Below are positions 54,301-64,000 of a DNA stretch of 64,000 nt, one piece after another. How positions within the stretch are numbered: the first letter of the stretch is position 1; each line of letters starts with the position of its first letter. The position numbers and the translations under genes were made by a program. This stretch comes from Corynespora cassiicola (Eukaryota > Ascomycota > Dothideomycetes > Pleosporales > Corynesporascaceae): the NCBI GenBank assembly GCA_022059125.1, contig JAEUWY010000005.1:4960001-5024000 (forward strand). Reading direction: 5' to 3'. The notes below the pieces were generated by a model. It made no database searches. It had not been told where the DNA came from and saw nothing but the letters and a program-made list of their open reading frames with translations.

Positions 54301-55105
54301 ATGCCTTCGCCCGCTCCCGAGGAGCGACGCCGCTCGCGCTCCCCAAAGCGCAGCGAGGATAAGGACGAGAAGGAGTCGCGCCGCCGTTCCCGCTCCCCTC
54401 GTCGCGATGCGCCACGCAGGCCGAAGAACTTCTCCGGTCTGAAGTGGAAGGACGACCGACGCGACAATCGCCGTGATGATCGCCGTGAAGACCGCCGTGA
54501 CGACCGCCGCGATGAGCGCAGCTACCGCGACTCGGACAGGCGTCGCGACGACCGAGACTATAGGAGGGATGACAGGCGCCGAGAGGATCGCGATTTCAGG
54601 AGGGACGATGATAGGCGTAGGGAAGGCCGTGACGAAGGCAGACGCCGGGACGACCGTGACTCCAGGCGCGATGATCGTGACAAGGACGCTGGTCGCAAGG
54701 ATAGAAAGGAGCGCAAGGAGGAGAAGAAGGCTCCCGCTGTCGCAGCCAACGGCGAAGCCATGATCCTTGTCTATGTCAATGACCGTAAGTACCTTGCCAC
54801 CGCTTGATTATTTGATCCATTGAATGCTAATGCTCGCAGGCCTCGGTACTAGGACCCAGGTCCCATGCCTTCCCAGTGACCCGGTTTCCGTCCTCAAGTT
54901 GATGGTTGCGGCCAAGATTGGTCGCAAGCCGCACGAAATCATGCTCAAGAGACAGGGCATGCGGCCGCTTAGGGACAATATCTCAGTTGCTGATTGTGCG
55001 TACATTGTCCCTGCTTTATGACTTTCGTGTTCCTTTACTAACGATAAACCAGATGAAATTGGCAACGGATCATCCCTCGATCTTGAGTTGGCGACCGGCG
55101 ATTAA
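54301..55105 (+). CDS. Arg/Asp-rich protein with C-terminal Hub1/UBL5 ubiquitin-like domain
   Basis: Three exons, 54301-54784, 54840-54995 and 55053-55105, give about 230 residues. Residues 1-150 are dominated by RD, RR and RS dipeptides (RRRSRSPKRSEDK, RRDDRREDRRDDRRD), like the charged domains of spliceosomal RS/RD proteins. Residues about 155-230 form a ubiquitin-like domain of the Hub1/UBL5 type: MILVYVND|RLGTRTQVPC, VSVLKLMVAAKIG, EIMLKRQG, LRDNISVAD|YEIGNGSSLDLEL, with both introns at domain positions. Hub1 binds HIND elements in Snu66 and acts in 5' splice-site choice; yeast and human Hub1 are about 73 residues with no N-terminal domain. The C-terminus lacks a GG, consistent with a non-conjugated modifier. 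RD repeats are encoded by varied codons, arguing against a simple microsatellite. Confidence 0.88.
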
Positions 55106-55473
55106 TTTCGAGTTTCAGGTGTCGCCGTCGTCGGAGCGCAACGTAGCGTACTTATACCTTTCGGTGTTTGTTAGTGGAGCTGGACTGACTTTTGCGCCAG
55201 AAGCACACGACGGCAATTCATGCTCGATCCGAATTCAGTCACGGGTGGTCAATATCGACTTTACGTGTTATCCTCATTGGGACGGAGTTTGGCGTACATC
55301 AAGGGGTAGCTCAGGGCGCCCTACATATACCACCATAGGAAGCCCGAAATGAAGCATCACAGGCGGATAAATTAGTCAAAATATGGGAGAATGATGCATA
55401 CGTGCATAATGAGATCATGAATTGTCAGGCCTATTCGGCACTCAAAACGTTCTTGGGTATCTTTGCTATGTGT
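55106..55473. other. convergent intergenic region
   Basis: About 370 bp between the 3' ends of the Hub1-fusion and pus3 genes. No gene is supported. Confidence 0.5.
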
Positions 55474-57246
55474 TTATTCATCCGCGTCAACGTCTTTCTG
55501 GAACCGGTTGGGATCCAGACCTTTTCTCCGCGCATATCGCTCGTTGACCACCTCGACGGGCTCTTGTCTCTCTCGCTTCATTAGTGCGAGGTAGTTGCCC
55601 TTTGCCCGTCCAATATTCCCACCGTCAAAGACTCGCGGGCCTCCCTTCGCAATGCCTAATTCCTGTTCCTCGCCCGTCGCTATAGCCTCCTTGTCCAGCG
55701 TCGAGGTTCCTTGGTTCGCAATAGCGTCTAAGAGCAATGCGGACAGTGTCTCGTCCATCTTGTTCCCCCTCCACACCTCCCACACATCATCCATCACCCC
55801 GCCACGCCCCCACTTTCCTCGACCCATGGAACTCGGGCCGCCGCTCTTGCCCTTACCCAGACTCTTCTTCTCGATGCCCCCCTCATCTCCAACATATACC
55901 CACTCTAGCCTGTCTTCGTATCCGTGTTGGCGCTCCTCTGTGCCCTGGACTTCGGACTCGTGCGGGAATATGCAGTCCCAGAGAACGAGCGGTGCATCGG
56001 ACGCCATTTCGTACTTGGGCCGCGTGGGGTTCTTCTCGATATCGAGGAGCTCGGTCACAATAGAGGGCTTTTCCAGGCCCTGGCCGATGAGGAACAATAT
56101 GGCGACAATGGAGCGGACCTGATGCCAGAGGAAAGCGCTTCCATGCAGGACAAAGGCATACATCTTGGGCTGATCTGCCGCATTGGGCGACTGCAGCGCC
56201 GAGTGGTGCAGCAGCTCTGGCACAGCCAGCGGCGACACCTCCTCGATATCCGCCTTGAAGATGCGCCGGTTAAAGTTGGTGAGCTGCTTGGACGCATCGA
56301 TCTTGCAAAAGTTGCGGAAGTCATGGAGCCCCTCGAGCGCCTTGCAGCCCTCCTTCATCTTCTCAATGTCCAGCCAGCCCTCGCGCATGGTGCGCCTGTC
56401 CGTTTGCGTGCCATACAACCCCGACGCGCCGGGCACGGGGGCGAAGCACGGGTTCGTGAAGAAGTACTTGTACCGGCGCTCCTTGCAGGAGAAGCGGGCG
56501 GAGAAGTTGGGGGGCGGGTTCGGACACCAAGCGTAGACACGGATCTCGGGGGGTAGGACACGGTTTAGCAGCTGGATGTACGAGATCTCGTCCGTGAGGT
56601 CGTCGAAGGGCTTCTCTGGCTCGGGTTCTTGTGCCAGCGCGGAGTCTTCTGCATCCTCGCCCTCTGCTGGGGGCGGCTTGGCTTTGGGTAGAGGCTTGTT
56701 GCTGCGTACCCGCACACCGATGACCTGCCCGAATGCGCTCACGCCGCGGTCTGTTCGCCCGCACTTGGAGTATTCGCACCCTTCCCAGTTCACGTCTGCC
56801 CCGTCCCGGTCCCATGCCTCGAACGTGCGCTTGTCCAGTCTCTCGTAGTCTGCACTACTGCCCTCCACCGGTGTGGGGTTTATGAGCCTCGTCTTGACCA
56901 GTGCCTTCCATAATTCCTCCTCGATCGTTGGCAGCGGGGTCGAGTTGTTTCTGTGATGCTCGAATCCGTTGTATTTCTGACCGAGGTATGCGAACTTTAG
57001 GGCAATCAGCCTCGTGCTGTACTTGGAAAAGTCAAAGGGCTTCGGAGGCTGTTTGGGGGGCTTGCGGTATGGGATCGGCGTCTGTCCGCCGGTAGGGGAA
57101 GGGATGGGAAAGCTGGTGAATGTGGCAGGGTTCGGCCGTTCTGGGTCCACCGTTGACGAAGCGCCGTCATCCTTCTTCAGCTGGGCCTCGAGTTCTTGGA
57201 TGCGAGCGATTAGCTGCTGCTGGGTCCATGTGTCATAGCCCGCCAT
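55474..57246 (-). CDS. deg1: tRNA pseudouridine synthase Pus3/Deg1
   Basis: Single exon; main start ATG 57246 (MAGYDTWTQQQLIARIQELEAQL), 590 residues. TruA-family fold: FDFSKYSTRLIALKFAYLGQKYNGFEHH, then the catalytic KCGRTDRGVSAFGQVIG near residue 163 with the active Asp, RVLPPEIRVYAWCPNPPPNFSARFSCKERRYKYFF (in parts), DFRNFCKID, and the LHGSAFLWHQVRSIVAILFLIG active-site helix. The enzyme makes pseudouridine at tRNA positions 38 and 39. The frame is open upstream to another ATG at 57393, adding 49 residues that are Arg/Leu/Ser-rich with one Glu and no Asp. That extension looks like a mitochondrial presequence, so two isoforms are possible. Confidence 0.94.
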   Translation of the reverse strand: MAGYDTWTQQQLIARIQELEAQLKKDDGASSTVDPERPNPATFTSFPIPSPTGGQTPIPYRKPPKQPPKPFDFSKYSTRLIALKFAYLGQKYNGFEHHRNNSTPLPTIEEELWKALVKTRLINPTPVEGSSADYERLDKRTFEAWDRDGADVNWEGCEYSKCGRTDRGVSAFGQVIGVRVRSNKPLPKAKPPPAEGEDAEDSALAQEPEPEKPFDDLTDEISYIQLLNRVLPPEIRVYAWCPNPPPNFSARFSCKERRYKYFFTNPCFAPVPGASGLYGTQTDRRTMREGWLDIEKMKEGCKALEGLHDFRNFCKIDASKQLTNFNRRIFKADIEEVSPLAVPELLHHSALQSPNAADQPKMYAFVLHGSAFLWHQVRSIVAILFLIGQGLEKPSIVTELLDIEKNPTRPKYEMASDAPLVLWDCIFPHESEVQGTEERQHGYEDRLEWVYVGDEGGIEKKSLGKGKSGGPSSMGRGKWGRGGVMDDVWEVWRGNKMDETLSALLLDAIANQGTSTLDKEAIATGEEQELGIAKGGPRVFDGGNIGRAKGNYLALMKRERQEPVEVVNERYARRKGLDPNRFQKDVDADE

Positions 57247-58228
57247 GGTGCTTCGAGCGCCGGAATTATTTTGTAGCACGCGACGGGGCACGCGAGAGAG
57301 CTTGTGAAAAGTGCGACGGGGGCAAGAAACGTGCTGCAAGTGGAATCGAAGTTCTGGTAAGGAGCGTGGCAGCTGGAGGGATGCCAGCTTCATTGTCTAA
57401 GAGCCCAACGTGGGGTTCACTACGACGTATGACTTTGAACTTTTTTCGGGATGGAGGCAGGGACTGGCTGCCTAGCTCCATCGGGCCATGGCGGGCGGTC
57501 CAGGTCGATCTCCGCGGGGATGAGGCCAGCCGCTCACCTTGCGCCCCATCTCGACCACAACTGCTGTGCACGACGTCAGAACGCGTCGCAATGCCCTCTT
57601 CCCTCGGCCGGGAGGAATTGCACATGTCTACCTCGTGTGCAATCCGTTTCTGCTCCACTATCAGGAATACGAGACTGCGCCCTGCTTGGACAGGGATGGC
57701 TGCGCCACAACAGAGGGAGCATATAACATGAGCTCCTGCTCGCCCCTTTCCACCGCCCATTGCGCCTCTCTACGCAGTTAAGAGGGCCCATTACTAACGC
57801 TTAGAATGTGCAAAAAGAAACCGATAAAATCCGTGGACCCGCTGAATAGTGTGCACTGCCGTGAGCTGGGCATAGCAGGCACCGGTCAGGCATCTGTCTT
57901 TGTCGCAGCGGGGAGGCCACCAACTAGGCAGAAAATTGCATAAAGCAGCGCCTGAGATCCGATTGTTTCTTCTTTCCACCTGTTACCTCAATTCCTCAAT
58001 TGTGCTTTTTCCCGGGTCATTGTGTCCTTGTACTCCCAAAAATCCCGATTAAGCAGGTATTCACATTACCCCACCTGCTCGTGTGACAGGAGCCCAGTTC
58101 ATATACAATCTTTCCCACTCAGCCTCGTCTCATCCTGATTCTGATTCTCAGCCTAGAGCATCCTTAAAATTTGCTTATAAAAAAAAATCTCGCATCTTTG
58201 CTTCTCTTGCCATTTTATCTTCTTCATC
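57247..58228. promoter_or_regulatory. divergent promoter region, deg1 / VIT-VWA gene
   Basis: About 980 bp; the first 147 bp may be coding if the upstream deg1 start is used. A TATA box for the VIT-VWA gene is at 58176. No other gene is supported. Confidence 0.45.
58176..58183 (+). promoter_or_regulatory. TATA box of the VIT-VWA gene
   Basis: TATAAAAA followed by more A residues, 53 bp before the start codon at 58229. Confidence 0.5.
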
Positions 58229-61200
58229 ATGTACCACGTACGACCTCAATGGCGCAACTACAACTGCGGCCTCTACTACAAAGTCACCCGGGGCTATAGC
58301 TTCGACAAAGTCTACCTTCCTCAAGTCGAGCTTCAAGCGCATTCTACCATACTGTCCACCATATCCCGCACAGTACTCACTCAGACTTTTGCCAACCCTT
58401 CCAGCACGAGCGGTATCAGAGAAGTCAGATATACGTTCCCACTCTATGACGGCGTTAGTGTCGTCGGGTTCCAGTGTCACATAGGAGATCGCAAGATCAT
58501 TGGTGAGGTCAAGGAGAAGGAGAAGGCCAAAGCCGTCTATCAAGAAGCAGTTTCAAAGGGTCAGGTTGCTGGTCTGTTCGAACAGCTTCCCGAGGCGGCC
58601 GATGTTTTCACTACCACCATCGGCAATGTACCACCCAATGCCCGGGTGGTGGTTGAAATCACGTACCTTGGAGAATTGAAGCACGACATGGAGGTAGACG
58701 GAATCAGATTCACCATCCCCAACATCATCTGCCCGCGATATGGGCAGTATCCAGCTGACATCCAGGGCAACAGTGCCCCCAATGTCACCGGAAAAGGTAT
58801 CTCAATCACTGTCGATGCCGAAATGGCGGAGGGATCCTTCATTCAGAAGATACTTTCGCCATCTCATCCCATATCTGTATCCATGGGCACAACATCAGTG
58901 GCACCCAGCTCCGAACCAACAATGTCCAAGGCTTCGGCAACACTGAGCCTTGGGACTGCTGAGCTCGATACGGATTTTGTCTTGCAGATCGTTTCAAAAG
59001 ATACAGGCATCCCCAAAGCAATGCTGGAGCAACACCCTACGGTTCCAAATCATCGCGCATTGATGGCGACATTGGTACCCAAGTTTTCTCTCCCAGCGGA
59101 GAAGCCTGAGGTAGTCTTTGTCATTGATCGTAGCGGGAGTATGGGAAACACCCGAATCAATCTGGCCAAGCAAGCTTTGAAGGTTTTCCTCAAGTCACTT
59201 CCAATTGGAGCAAAATTCAACATCTGCTCCTTCGGGTCCCACTTCTCCTTTCTATGGCCTAGGAGTGTTACATACAGCCAACAGTCTCTGGATTATGCGA
59301 TGCAGCATGCAGACACTATCACGGCAGACTATGGAGGCACAGAGATGCTCGAGCCACTGAAGGCTACTATTGAGAGACGCTATAAAGACATGTCACTGGA
59401 AATCGTCATGCTGACGGACGGCGAGATATGGAATCAGGATCAGCTGTTTTCGTATCTGAACAAGAGTATCACCGAACCCCGAGCAGCCATTCGTGTCTTC
59501 ACACTTGGCATTGGAAACGGTGTCTCCCACTCGCTAATTGAAGGCATTGCCAGGGCAGGCAATGGATTTTCGCAGACTGTGGCTGAGGGCGAGAAGATGG
59601 ACGCCAAGGTCGTTCGAATGCTGAAGGGCGCCCTGTCGCCTCATGTCAACGACTACACACTTGAAGTCAAGTACTCAGATAAGACGACGGTCATCTCTGA
59701 TGATGAAGACGACTTCGAGATAATCGAAAAGGTGGCAGACAGCTTGAACGTCAAGCTCTCTCTGCAAACAGATGAGCAAAAAGCCGAGAGTGTAAGTTTG
59801 AATCAGATACGGTGTGCATCGGCACTACTAACTGCCAGCAGAGAAAGCCCATCTCGCTCTTTGACACTTCTGTGGACCTCGACAAGGAAGAGCCTGCCAT
59901 CAAGGACGGGACTGGAGAGTCCCGCTACTCTCATCTTCCGCAGGTACCTGTCCCCAAGATCATACAGGCACCGCAAAATATCCCGTCTCTCTTCGCTTTC
60001 AATCGCACCACCGTTTATCTCCTCATTGGGCCCGGCGCCCCACAAAAAACACCAAAATCAGTCATTCTCCGTGGCACGAGTGCACATGGGCCTCTGGAAC
60101 TGGAGATACCCATACAAATTTTGGAGTCCCCGGGAGAGACCATCCACCAGCTTGCCGCCAAGAAGGCCATTGCTGAACTTGAGCAAGGCCGTGGTTGGCT
60201 ACCTGAAGCCAAAGGTGAATCTGGTGCCCTCTTAAAGAAGACTTTGGAGGGCCGTTTCTCAGATATGGTCGAGCGTGAGGCAGTACGCATAGGGGTCCAG
60301 TTCCAGGTGGGCGGAAAGTGGTGCTCATTCGTTGCTGTTGAGAAAACCCCATCCGCAAGCGAGGAACAGGGAGATTACGGATGGCTAGAAGACAGTGAGG
60401 CTACTAGATCCTCACCGAGTAAGTCTATTCGTCGTAGTCAGACTGTTGGATTCTGTCCAACATTTCTCCCCTCGTCAATTTTGTGTAGAAGCAGTACTGA
60501 TGAAGCATTAGCGCAACATGGACCCGTTATCGACTTTGATGAGCCTAGATCAGGAGGTGCTCTATTCAGTCAGCCAAAGCACAAAGCTTTGGCACAAGGA
60601 AAAAAACGAGATCCCTCAGGGTACGCACCTACATCTCCTACTTATGGCGCGAATACTGGAACTCCTCTCGCTTTTGGCGGATACTCGGCTCCTTTTGGTG
60701 GACTGTCACCGACTGTCAGCCCGGGCTACACCGCTTGTTCACCATCATACAGTCCCACTTCTCCTCTACACTCGCCTACTTCTCCTGTTTCCCCTACATA
60801 CTCGCTTGCCTCTCCTACCTCTCCCACATACTCTCCTACCTCTCCCACATACTCTCCTACCTCTCCCACATACTCACCTGTCTCTCCTGTATACTCACCC
60901 ACTTCTCCACGTGTGGAGCACTCGCCTACCCCGCGTGGAGGCTCGCCCGTTTCGGTTGGATACTCTCCCAAGTCTCCTTCATATTCATTCGGTCTTACGG
61001 GCCCTCAGCTTGCTTCCCCTTCATCCAAGCCCCCCGGTCTTTCAGCCAATGCAGCGTCTCCTCCCAAGGACCCGTCTGCGACTGAACCCGGAGAAACTTT
61101 CCCGTGTCTATCCTCTGATCCAAGTACAAGACCCAAGATCTCTTCTAAGAAACGCAGGTTTATTCAAGGATTGCAGAGGTCACTGTCTGCGGTTCCGCCG

Positions 61201-62199
61201 CCTGCACCCATGTCGGCAGGTATGAGTAGTTCCGTGTCTCAGGCCTTGCAACCCCAGGCGAGCGGATTGAGGACCTTCCCCTCAGTGCCTCCATCGTCTG
61301 GATATGGAACTGCAACGAAGGGCCAATCTGCTGGTTACCGAGCGCGCAGTGCGCCTTTCATGCAGCAGTTGCAGATGCAGCAAGTACAACAGGCTCAGCA
61401 GTCCCGACAGCCGCAAATGCAACAGGCACAGATGCAGCAAGATCTGTTTGGCTCATCGGGTTCAGCTAGTGCCGGAAAGCGCCCAATGCCAGTGTCCCCC
61501 GACTCTGCGAATCGGGAACTCCAGGATTACCAAATGGGCATCATGTTGCTCGAGCAGCAAAACAAGAAGCGACTTCTTATGGCTCGTCAAGAGCAAGACG
61601 CTGCCTCTGTTGGGATACCTTTTGGACAGCCACCCAACAGGGCTAGGAGCTCGTCTGAAGAGCATGGAGCTGATCTCAACATGGCTAGGAGCTCGTCTGA
61701 AGAGCATGGAGCTGATCTCAACATGGGCTTTGGAGAGCAGGATACACTGCAAAACTTTGACTTTGACTCGTTCCTCCACGTCAATGACGGGAGGACGGAG
61801 TTCGACGACCCGAAGTTCGACTTCAACTTTTGGGATGGGGGCGAGGCTGAGGCCAAGGATCCATCCAAAGCCCCGGAGCTGGAAGTTCCCAAGACCGATG
61901 AAGAGAGAGTCAACTTCCTCATTGGTCTTCAATCGTTTGAGGGCAACTGGGCTTGGCGTGCTGCGCTGTTCGCTGCGATCAAGGTCTCGGAAGACAGCGT
62001 GGCAGAGGACGTGCTCTCGTTCAAGATTGAGAAGGACGTGTTTGCTACGGCGCTGGCCATTGCATTCTTCGAGCAACGGCTTGGGCAATTCGAGGGGAGC
62101 TGGGAGTTGGTAGTGGAAAAGGCTAGGGACTGGCTGGTAGCGAAGCTGGGGAAGGGTGCTGCTGACGCGGCCGTGAAGAAGGCCAAAGAAGTTGTGTAG
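58229..62199 (+). CDS. VIT and von Willebrand A domain protein with RNA polymerase II CTD-like heptads
   Basis: Exons 58229-59791 and 59842-62199 (or 59839, tandem CAGCAG acceptor), about 1,306 residues. A further 93-nt stop-free segment, 60419-60511 (GTAAGT..CTGAT..TAG), is probably also an intron, giving about 1,275. Domains: VIT about 10-140 (REVRYTFPLYDGVSVVGF, GNVPPNARVVVEITYLGEL); VWA about 292-460 with MIDAS residues DRSGSMG at 300, TADYGGTEM and LTDGE; a beta-rich region; then from about 60748 a Ser/Pro/Tyr segment with six YSPxSPx heptads (YSPTSPL, YSPTSPT twice, YSPVSPV, YSPTSPR, YSPKSPS) plus HSPTSPV. A Gln-rich stretch, an acidic DFDSF region and a C-terminal helical domain (LQSFEGNWAWRAALFA) like that of PARP4/VWA5-type proteins follow. 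Function unknown; an intracellular scaffold is the likely type. Confidence 0.88.
60748..60984 (+). repeat. CTD-like heptad repeat array (21-bp units)
   Basis: The array encodes successive YSPTSPx heptads. Units 60829-60849 and 60850-60870 are identical 21-mers; 60871-60891 and 60892-60912 are diverged copies; earlier and later units are more degenerate. Codon variation in the outer units shows that the peptide pattern is kept beyond simple DNA repetition. Confidence 0.9.
61642..61725 (+). repeat. perfect 42-bp tandem duplication within coding sequence
   Basis: 61642-61683 and 61684-61725 are identical and encode ARSSSEEHGADLNM twice. The lack of any difference implies a recent event or a variable-number repeat. 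Confidence 0.95.
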
Positions 62200-62877
62200 G
62201 GGCGGGCGTCTAGGTACCTAGGTAGTCAATGCAATTCTTCACGTGCCACGGTGCATCCATCCCCTTTACGGGACGTCTGAGGTCATGGTGTCGCGGTACA
62301 AAGGTACCCTAGGCGCGTGGGTGGAAGCATGTCGGCAGCTAGTCTGCTTCCGGGCGTGTTCTGGGGTGGGTGTCCGGGGCAAGGGCTGGGCAGTGAGGCG
62401 GCACGTGATGGCGGCGGCCGGGTCCGACTTCGGCAGCCGGGCGCCCGTTCAGCACACATTGGGGCCAGTCAAAAAATGCGAATTACAGACGGGCTCCCGT
62501 GTGCGACGGGCAGCGGGCAGGACGAGGCACAGAGCAGAGGCACTGCCAGCGCGAACGCCTCCGAATCAACGGGCCTGCGTGCTTATTATGCGGGCACTGA
62601 TTTCGTGCTCGAAGCTTAATTTGCGCGTGGCTCGGCAAAAAGAGAAAGAAAGCCGAGAACGCGATCCTTGGTAGAAAACTTCAGTCGCCGTTGACGCAGC
62701 AATCATTCATACACCATGCCACCGAATACGTGAAAATCTGCCACTCCACGCCCCCCAACGGCGACAGGCCCTTCATCCTCTGCCCCTGCGGTCTCCCCCA
62801 GCTGCAGCATCCCTCCGCCCTCGCGCGCCCGCACCCAGCTTTTCCCCTCGCAGCGGAACCCCACCACGCCCTTCGTC
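62200..62877. other. intergenic region upstream of PRPP synthetase
   Basis: About 680 bp. It begins with CTAGGTACCTAGGTAG at 62210, a palindromic motif whose core CCTAGGTA also occurs near 3953. No gene is supported; it should hold the PRPP synthetase promoter. Confidence 0.5.
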
Positions 62878-64000
62878 ATGGTGCGCAACATCGTCGTCCT
62901 CGGCGGCAACTCCCACCCGCAGCTCACTGAGACCATCTGCAACCACCTCGGCGTGCCTCCCGCGAAGATTCTGCTGGGCAAGTTCGCCGTCGGCGAGACG
63001 CGCGTGGAGATTGGCGAGAGCGTGCGCGGAAAGGATGTCTTCATCATCCAGAGCGGCGGCGGCAAGGTCAACGACCATGTCATGGAGCTCTTGATCACAA
63101 TCTCCGCCTGCCGCACCGCCTCTGCGAAGCGCATCACCGCCGTGCTCCCCCTCTTCCCCTACTCTCGCCAGAGCGACATTCCCTACAACAAGACGGGAGC
63201 GCCGCTCGCCAAGGTCCCCGGCCAGCGCAGCCGGACCGGCACATATTCGTTCGAGAGCAGGCCGCAGACGCCCTACCCCGGCCAGCCCGAGAGCGCAGGC
63301 CTGACCAACGGCTCCCACACGCTGCACAGGGAGCTCAGCCGCCTCAAGACCGACGAGCGTAATGGCCAGCCCAACGGCATCGCCAACCCACCCAGCAGCC
63401 CGCAGAAGCCAAAGGTCGACTTCGAGCGCCAGACGCCGCGCCGCAGCGAGACCTTGGACTCGACCAAGTCGGACGAGTCGAAGCGTTCGTACTTCGGTGG
63501 AGCCGTAAACGGAACGAGCGGAGTCAACGGCGTCAACGGTGCCGTCAAGCCCACCACAAAGCCGCCGCAGTTCCAGCCCCAGCCGGGCTACAAGCAGTGG
63601 GTTGCGCAGGCCGGCACCCTCATCGCAGACCTGCTCACATGTGCGGGCGCTGATGTTAGTTAAGTACTGCAGCGAGTCAGGCAGACGCTTACCCAGACAC
63701 AGCACGTAATCACAATGGATCTCCACGACCCACAGTACCAGGGCTTCTTCGACATTCCCGTCGATAACCTGTACGGACGCCACTTGCTGCGCAAGTACGT
63801 GCAGTTCAGCATCCCCAACTACCAGCAGGCTGTCATCGTGAGTCCGGATGCGGGAGGAGCCAAGCGAGCGACGGCTATCGCGGATGCGCTTGGGGTGCCC
63901 TTTGCGCTGATCCACAAGGTTGGTTGAAGCGTTCAGCAGAGCCTGCGGGCGGAGCTAATCCCTTGGAACAGGAGCGTCGTCCTACCCAGATCAACGACAG
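62878..64000 (+). CDS. ribose-phosphate pyrophosphokinase (PRPP synthetase), partial
   Basis: Exons 62878-63654, 63703-63918 and 63972 to the window edge; the 3' end is outside. The start [18 protein letters not shown] is canonical for fungal Prs. Motifs include [44 protein letters not shown], the divalent-cation loop [22 protein letters not shown] right after intron 1, and [13 protein letters not shown]. Between [11 protein letters not shown] and the VITMDLHD block there is an insert of about 115 residues, Ser/Pro/Thr-rich, like the non-homologous regions of yeast Prs1 and Prs5 that link PRPP supply to cell-wall signalling. The enzyme makes PRPP from ribose 5-phosphate and ATP for nucleotide, His and Trp synthesis. 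The intron 1 donor is an unusual GTTAGT. Confidence 0.94.

Noticed and set aside
1..64000. tRNA, rRNA, CRISPR or transposable elements
   Set aside because: No B-box-like GGTTCGANTCC with a matching cloverleaf, no rRNA cores, no regularly spaced repeats with spacers, and no transposase, reverse transcriptase or terminal repeats were seen by eye.

Overview
The window is nuclear DNA of a filamentous ascomycete (Pezizomycotina; Dothideomycetes is a weak guess from gene content). Intron-containing genes lie on both strands. Introns are mostly 50-100 nt with GTRNGT donors, CTAAC/CTGAT-type branch points and YAG acceptors, and the proteins are fungal in type (Not5 with QMERF, Crp1/Mdg1-like CBM protein, Hub1, Dim1, Vma6, PkaR, fungal PRPP synthetase with a long insert). 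I saw no prokaryotic operons, transposons, CRISPR arrays, tRNAs or rRNAs. Exon boundaries were worked out by hand from reading phase and splice signals.

Layout. 0-14 kb: DUF300/Ost-alpha membrane protein (+), cyclophilin-40 (-), IFRD-family protein (-), small C2H2 zinc-finger protein (-), CCR4-NOT subunit Not3/5 (-) divergent from D-aminoacyl-tRNA deacylase (+). 15-18 kb: an FMN-binding split-barrel protein (-) and a decayed HAD-phosphatase/uracil phosphoribosyltransferase fusion (-, pseudogene). 19-27 kb: a very long phospholipase D (-) divergent from an alpha/beta hydrolase (+). 27-34 kb: a repeat-bearing charged protein (-), a secreted sialidase-fold glycosidase (+) and a YPDD-repeat protein (-). 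34-41 kb: an AMPK-type CBM protein (-) and the PKA regulatory subunit (+), separated by a 2.6 kb GC-rich gap. 43-50 kb: a transcription-factor-like protein without a zinc cluster (+) and a large nuclear-looking unknown (-). 50-64 kb: V-ATPase subunit d (+), U5 snRNP protein Dim1 (+), PIG-H (-), an arginine/aspartate-rich Hub1 fusion (+), Deg1/Pus3 pseudouridine synthase (-), a VIT-VWA protein carrying RNA polymerase II CTD-like heptads (+), and PRPP synthetase (+, cut by the window end).

Most genes are unrelated housekeeping functions. The only local functional link I see is Dim1 and the Hub1-domain protein, two factors tied to the U4/U6.U5 tri-snRNP, within 2 kb of each other. The best candidates for something undescribed are the VIT-VWA protein with six YSPxSPx heptads, the RD-rich Hub1 fusion, and a set of very short exons and stop-free introns whose length is a multiple of three.
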